From: Nannocystis pusilla
Lineage (GTDB): Bacteria > Myxococcota_A > Polyangia > Nannocystales > Nannocystaceae
Assembly (NCBI RefSeq): GCF_026626665.1
Contig: NZ_JAPNKE010000002.1
Span: forward strand, 8,638,001-8,702,000
Direction of reading: 5' to 3'
Length of the DNA stretch: 64,000 bases
Shown here: positions 60,976 through 64,000 of the stretch, piece by piece
Layout: each line of letters starts with the position of its first letter
How positions within the stretch are numbered: the first letter of the stretch is position 1
Notes under the pieces: generated by a model
The model's input: only the letters and a program-made list of their open reading frames with translations
Told to the model about the DNA's origin: nothing
Databases searched by the model: none
Made by a program: the position numbers and the translations under genes

Positions 60976-61521
60976 TCATGGCGCGGCTCCGGCGAGCGCC
61001 TGCTGGAGCAGCGCGCGGTTCATGTCGAGGGCCTCCTCGTAGGCGAGGAGGGCGTCGCCGTCGCGGCCCTGCTTCTCGGCGATCTCGCCGCGCAGGCCGA
61101 CCAGGCGGGCGGTGAAGGCGTTGGTGGCGATCGCCTTGTAGTCGACGCCGAGCCCCTCGCCGACCAGCTCGGCCAGCGCGTCGGGGGTCTTGGGGTCGAC
61201 GTCGGGGTGGTCGAGGCGGAGGCGGACCAGGCGGCCGTAGACGTCGTGGCGCAGGACCGCCGCGGCGTCGCCGGCGACCGCGGGCTCGGGCCAGGCGATG
61301 GTCCGCATCTGCTCGAGCGCCGCGATCGCGCCGGCGTAGTCGCGCTGCTTCAGCAGCACGTCGACGCGGCGGTGCTCGGCGTCGACGGTCTGGGCCAGAG
61401 TGACGAGGACCTCGGGCCGTGGCGCCGGCGCCAGCCGCCCGGCCTGGGCCAGGCCGGCCAGCATCACGCCGGCGCCGACGACGGCGCCGAGGAGCGTGGC
61501 GATCCACGTGTGGCGCGTCAT
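60976..61521 (-). CDS. membrane-anchored helical-repeat protein
   Basis: 181 residues. One N-terminal membrane helix (TWIATLLGAVVGAGVMLAGL) and a periplasmic or cytoplasmic helical part with TPR-like segments (LLKQRDYAGAIAALEQM, GRDGDALLAYEEALDMNRAL). TPR repeats mediate protein contacts. Its ATG overlaps the stop of the upstream anti-sigma-like gene (61518-61521), so they are translationally coupled. It probably belongs to the sigma-factor signalling unit. Function is inferred from context only. Confidence 0.7.
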   Translation of the reverse strand: MTRHTWIATLLGAVVGAGVMLAGLAQAGRLAPAPRPEVLVTLAQTVDAEHRRVDVLLKQRDYAGAIAALEQMRTIAWPEPAVAGDAAAVLRHDVYGRLVRLRLDHPDVDPKTPDALAELVGEGLGVDYKAIATNAFTARLVGLRGEIAEKQGRDGDALLAYEEALDMNRALLQQALAGAAP

Positions 61522-62061
61522 GGCTTGTCTCCGAGTGACATGGCCAAAAGGTCATGTCGAAGGACGCCGCGATCGTCGTCGACGCGGTCGTCGAGGTCGC
61601 GGCGCGCGTCGTGCTCGAGCTGGGCGAACTGCTGCGCGAGCAACTTCGAGGTGGAGGGACCGGAGGCCGCGGCAGCGGTAGCGGCGGCGGACTCGGCGGT
61701 GGCGACCCGGGGCGCAGACTCCGGCTCGGGCCCGCGGACCACCACCAGCACGACCGCGGCAGTGGCGACCGCGGGCACGGCGCCCCACAGCCAGCGACGG
61801 CGCCACCACGGCGTCGGCGTCAGCGCCGGGGCGAGTTCGCCCGACCACAACTTGTCGAGCTCGCCGGCCGTGAGCGCCTCGGGCGCCCGGGCGTGGCGCA
61901 AGAGGCGGACGATCGCCAGCTCGTCCTCGATCGAGCCGGCCTCGCCCTCGGCCTCCTGGCCGCGTCGCAGCTCGTCTTCCCACGCCGGGTCGAGGACGCC
62001 GCGCGGCGGCGCGGTCGATTTCGGGCTTGGGGGACGTGGCGGACGGATCAGACCCGGTCAT
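61518..62061 (-). CDS. probable anti-sigma factor, single membrane helix, apparent frame break
   Basis: The main frame reads DPAWEDELRRGQEAEGEAGS, ELAIVRLLRHARAPEALTAG and a membrane helix (WLWGAVPAVATAAVVLVVV), then an Ala-rich tail. A small acidic-helical cytoplasmic domain plus one helix, directly after an ECF sigma gene, is the usual anti-sigma layout, though no zinc HxxxCxxC motif is present. This frame has no ATG or GTG; the only good ATG (62061) is in the neighbouring frame and would join near 62000 in a GC run. So a one-base indel is suspected; alternatively a TTG at 61901 starts a shorter protein. Confidence 0.5.
61528..61558. repeat. dispersed palindromic repeat at the end of the anti-sigma-like gene
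   Basis: GACATGGCC-AAAA-GGTCATGTC at 61537-61558, a 9-base stem with one G-T pair, preceded by TGTCTCCGAG. It encodes the final residues of the protein. Confidence 0.65.
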
Positions 62062-62133
62062 GCGAGCCTCCTGAGGCGCGGTCTGGTGGCTGAACGTGGG
62101 CAGCCGGAAGAAGCTTACGCGAGGCCATGAAAG

Positions 62134-62733
62134 TCATAACTCGGCGCCTACGGGTAGGCCGCGTTTTTCGCACGCGGCGCGGAAGGCTTTGCACGCGCGG
62201 AAGAGGAGCACGTCGAGCGTGCCGATCTTCACGTCGAGAGTCGCGGCGCACTCCTCGCGCGGACGATCTTCGAGCAGGCGCAAGCGCAGCACCAGGGCGT
62301 AGCGAGGGTTCAGCTCCGACAGCACGGCCTCGATGCGGACCCGCAGGGCGTCGCGCTGCAGCTCCTCCTCGGCCGGGTTCTTCGGCTCGGCCGCGCCGGC
62401 GTTGCCGAGGTGCTCCTCGAACGCGCCGCGCAGCCGTTGCCGCCGACCCGAGGCCCGCAGCAGGTCGCGCGCCTTGTTCTTCGCCATCGTCTTCAGCCAC
62501 GGGTAGACCCCCGCCTCTTGCCACACGAAGTTGGGCAAGTGGCGATACGCCGAGAGGAAGGTCTCGCGCAGGCAGTCGTTGGCGTCGTCGCGGTCGCCGA
62601 GCATCGGCACCAGCACGTACGAGAACAGGGTCGGCGCGTAGGCCCGGTACAGCCGCTCGAAGGCGCGGCGGTCCCCGGCGGCGGCCTTGTCGACCACGCT
62701 GCGTTCGTCGGGGAGCGGCTCGGGGCGACCCAC
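62134..62733 (-). CDS. ECF-type RNA polymerase sigma factor
   Basis: 199 residues from GTG 62733. Region 2 includes DRRAFERLYRAYAPTLFSYV, LGDRDDANDCLRETFLSAYR and VYPWLKTMAKNKARDLL; region 4 has LSELNPRYALVLRLRLLEDR and AATLDVKIGTLDVLLFRACK with the helix-turn-helix. It should direct polymerase to envelope-stress or developmental promoters, controlled by the adjacent anti-sigma-like protein. Its start region is divergent from the RsuA-like gene 62 bases away. No matching promoter for autoregulation was recognised. Confidence 0.88.
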   Translation of the reverse strand: MGRPEPLPDERSVVDKAAAGDRRAFERLYRAYAPTLFSYVLVPMLGDRDDANDCLRETFLSAYRHLPNFVWQEAGVYPWLKTMAKNKARDLLRASGRRQRLRGAFEEHLGNAGAAEPKNPAEEELQRDALRVRIEAVLSELNPRYALVLRLRLLEDRPREECAATLDVKIGTLDVLLFRACKAFRAACEKRGLPVGAEL

Positions 62734-62794
62734 GCGCCGCGAGACTATCGCGCTTTTCGTCGGTGTGGCGAGCGCGGCGAGGTTAGGCTCCGGG

Positions 62795-63601
62795 GTGCCG
62801 CGGCTCGACCTCCTCATCGCCCACAACCTCGGCCTGTCGCGCGGGCAGGTGACCCGGGCCGTCCGCGCCGGGCGCGTACGGTCGCCCGAAGGTGCGCCGC
62901 TGAAGGACCCGGGGCTGAAGATCGCGCCGAGCGCCCTGCCGCAGACGGTGATCTTCGCCGACGAGCCGCTGGTGCTGCGGGTCCGCTATCACCTGCTGCA
63001 GCACAAGCCCGTCGGCGTGGTCACGGCCCTGCGCGACGATCGCCACCGCACCGCCTACGAGCTGGTCCGCGGCGCGCCGCTCGGGCGCGATCTCCGGGCC
63101 GTCGGTCGCCTCGACCTCGACACCTCCGGCCTCTTGCTGTGGACCACCGAGGGCGCCCTGCTGCACCGGCTGACCCACCCGCGCTACGCGGTGCGCCGCA
63201 CCTACCAGGCCGCCCTGACCGGCCCGTGGCGCGCGCCGCCGCCCGAGCTCGAGCTCGACGACGGCCACCGCCCCGAGATCCTCGACCTCCGCCCGCTCGC
63301 CGCCGAAGAGGCCCACCCCGGCCTCCACGTGCCCGAAGGGACAGGTGCGCTGGCGAGCATCACGATCGCCTCCGGCAAGTTCCACGAGGTTCGAAGGATC
63401 TTCGCCGCCCTCGGCGCCGAGGTCCTCGGCCTGTGCCGCGTCTCATTCGGCCCGCTCGAGCTCCCGCGCGACCTGCCCGCCGGCGAGCACCGCGAGATCG
63501 ACCTGCACGCCCTGTTCGCCGGCACCCTCCACCCCGCGCCGCTGGCCCCCGGCGAGGCGCCCGACGAGGCGCCGCCCGACCCGCTGCTCGAGGACGAGTG
63601 A
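62795..63601 (+). CDS. RsuA/RluB-family pseudouridine synthase
   Basis: 268 residues from GTG 62795. A short S4-like N-terminus (LDLLIAHNLGLSRGQVTRAV), then the catalytic block GRLDLDTSGLLLWT with Asp, and ITIASGKFHEVRRIFAALGA with LCRVSFGPLEL, all typical of RsuA/RluE-type rRNA pseudouridine synthases. The activity should be intact, unlike the RluA-like relative at 27 kb. GLHVPEGTGALAS is encoded by GTGCCCGAAGGGACAGG, a weak repeat match. Its TGA is followed after one base by the next ATG. Confidence 0.88.
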   Translation: MPRLDLLIAHNLGLSRGQVTRAVRAGRVRSPEGAPLKDPGLKIAPSALPQTVIFADEPLVLRVRYHLLQHKPVGVVTALRDDRHRTAYELVRGAPLGRDLRAVGRLDLDTSGLLLWTTEGALLHRLTHPRYAVRRTYQAALTGPWRAPPPELELDDGHRPEILDLRPLAAEEAHPGLHVPEGTGALASITIASGKFHEVRRIFAALGAEVLGLCRVSFGPLELPRDLPAGEHREIDLHALFAGTLHPAPLAPGEAPDEAPPDPLLEDE

Positions 63602-63617
63602 CATGTCCGAAGAGACA
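63601..63617. repeat. dispersed repeat giving the start of the radical SAM gene
   Basis: ACATGTCCGAAGAGACA, the GAAGAG variant; its ATG (63603) is the first start codon after the upstream TGA. Confidence 0.7.
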
Positions 63618-64000
63618 CCCGGGGCGAGGACCGACACGGCCGCACGGGCGAGGCCCGGCGAGCGCGCACCCGCGGCGAGCGAGGCGTCGAACGAGCAGCG
63701 CTCGCCGCTGATGGGCTCGCTGTCTGAAAGGACAGGTAATTCCGCCGCGAGCTCGTCACCCTGCAGCTCCGAGATTCGCCGCGAACTCCAGCTCCGCGTC
63801 GCCGCCCGGGTCGCCTGCACCGAGGCCGAGGGCCCCGGGCGCCGGTTCGCGGTGTGGGTGCAGGGCTGCGACCTGCGGTGCCCCGGCTGCTGCAACCCCG
63901 AGTTCTTCGCCCGCGAGGGCGGCGAATCACTGGCCGTGGCCGCGCTGGCGGACGAGCTGCGCGCCGCCCGTGACCTCCACGCGATCACCGGCCTCACCGT
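63603..64000 (+). CDS. radical SAM protein, NrdG-like activase (partial, runs off the right edge)
   Basis: The frame is open from ATG 63603 to the window end (132 codons). RFAVWVQGCDLRCPGCCNPE holds the C-x3-C-x2-C iron-sulfur motif of radical SAM enzymes, and the surrounding residues match anaerobic ribonucleotide reductase activase-like proteins. About 65 Ser/Ala/Gly-rich residues precede the conserved start; they contain two copies of the dispersed repeat, so the true start may be ATG 63711 or later. The rest is outside the window. Substrate protein unknown. Confidence 0.8.
   Translation, partial: MSEETPGARTDTAARARPGERAPAASEASNEQRSPLMGSLSERTGNSAASSSPCSSEIRRELQLRVAARVACTEAEGPGRRFAVWVQGCDLRCPGCCNPEFFAREGGESLAVAALADELRAARDLHAITGLT
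63720..63735. repeat. dispersed repeat, short copy
   Basis: CTGTC-TGAAAG-GACAG, a 5-base stem, within the non-conserved N-terminal codons of the radical SAM gene. Confidence 0.5.

Overview
The window reads as a chromosomal segment of a very GC-rich delta-proteobacterium, most likely a myxobacterium of the Nannocystis/Enhygromyxa type. I infer this from strongly G/C-biased third codon positions, a eukaryote-like Ser/Thr kinase with a long proline-rich tail, a MYXO-CTERM-like sorting tail, and lipoproteins with Ser/Thr/Gly linkers after the signal peptide. I see no rRNA, tRNA, CRISPR array, phage, integrase or recognisable insertion sequence.

Layout. 1-3000: start of an AhpD-like sensor gene, a CheY-like regulator, an MBL-fold hydrolase and leucyltransferase bpt. 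3200-4715: FadR-type regulator with its own operator plus a fatty acid hydroxylase. 4765-7902: aspartoacylase-like and HD proteins, then a tightly overlapping DUF1244-yjbQ-ttcA unit. 8495-13827: ssb, a GT2-like protein, rseP, uvrC. 13843-17172: zinc-ribbon propeller protein, MFS transporter, mini-RNase III. 17238-24362: two copper-monooxygenase-like lipoproteins with cytochrome-like tails, ybaK, a PQQ-type dehydrogenase lipoprotein and a Ser/Thr kinase. 24503-34963: HtrA protease, Hsp33, pseudouridine synthases, an EGKCG-motif lipoprotein, HD protein, glutaredoxin, asparaginase, WYL regulator. 35426-50121: ABC1 kinase, then a mostly minus-strand envelope glycan/lipid block (GT4, manC, MMPL exporter, GT28-like, deacetylase, GT4, hydrolase, PlsC, GT2). 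50421-52876: rhomboid plus SDH-type protease unit and eda. 53006-59574: two E1-like/nitroreductase fusion proteins around an acyltransferase. 59632-62733: an ECF sigma operon ending in two lipoproteins that share an 8-cysteine domain. 62795-64000: RsuA-like synthase and the start of a radical SAM activase.

The most striking feature is a dispersed family of short imperfect palindromes built on the half-site CATGTCC, typical form ACATGTCC-TTCG-GGACATGT, present at roughly 40 places. Many lie just after genes and could act as RNA hairpins, but about a third lie inside coding sequences at linkers, signal peptides, starts and stops, usually preserving the frame. Exact 18-19 base copies recur up to 35 kb apart. 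One coincides with the frame break in manC and another with the truncated end of an AraC-family gene remnant. I know of no described family with this sequence, although it resembles REP elements or inverted uptake sequences in behaviour.

Several conserved genes (first monooxygenase-like gene, ybaK, CCA-like HD gene, manC, second E1-like gene, probably the SDH protease and the anti-sigma gene) carry single frame breaks, often in G/C runs. Draft-sequence indels are therefore a serious alternative to true decay.
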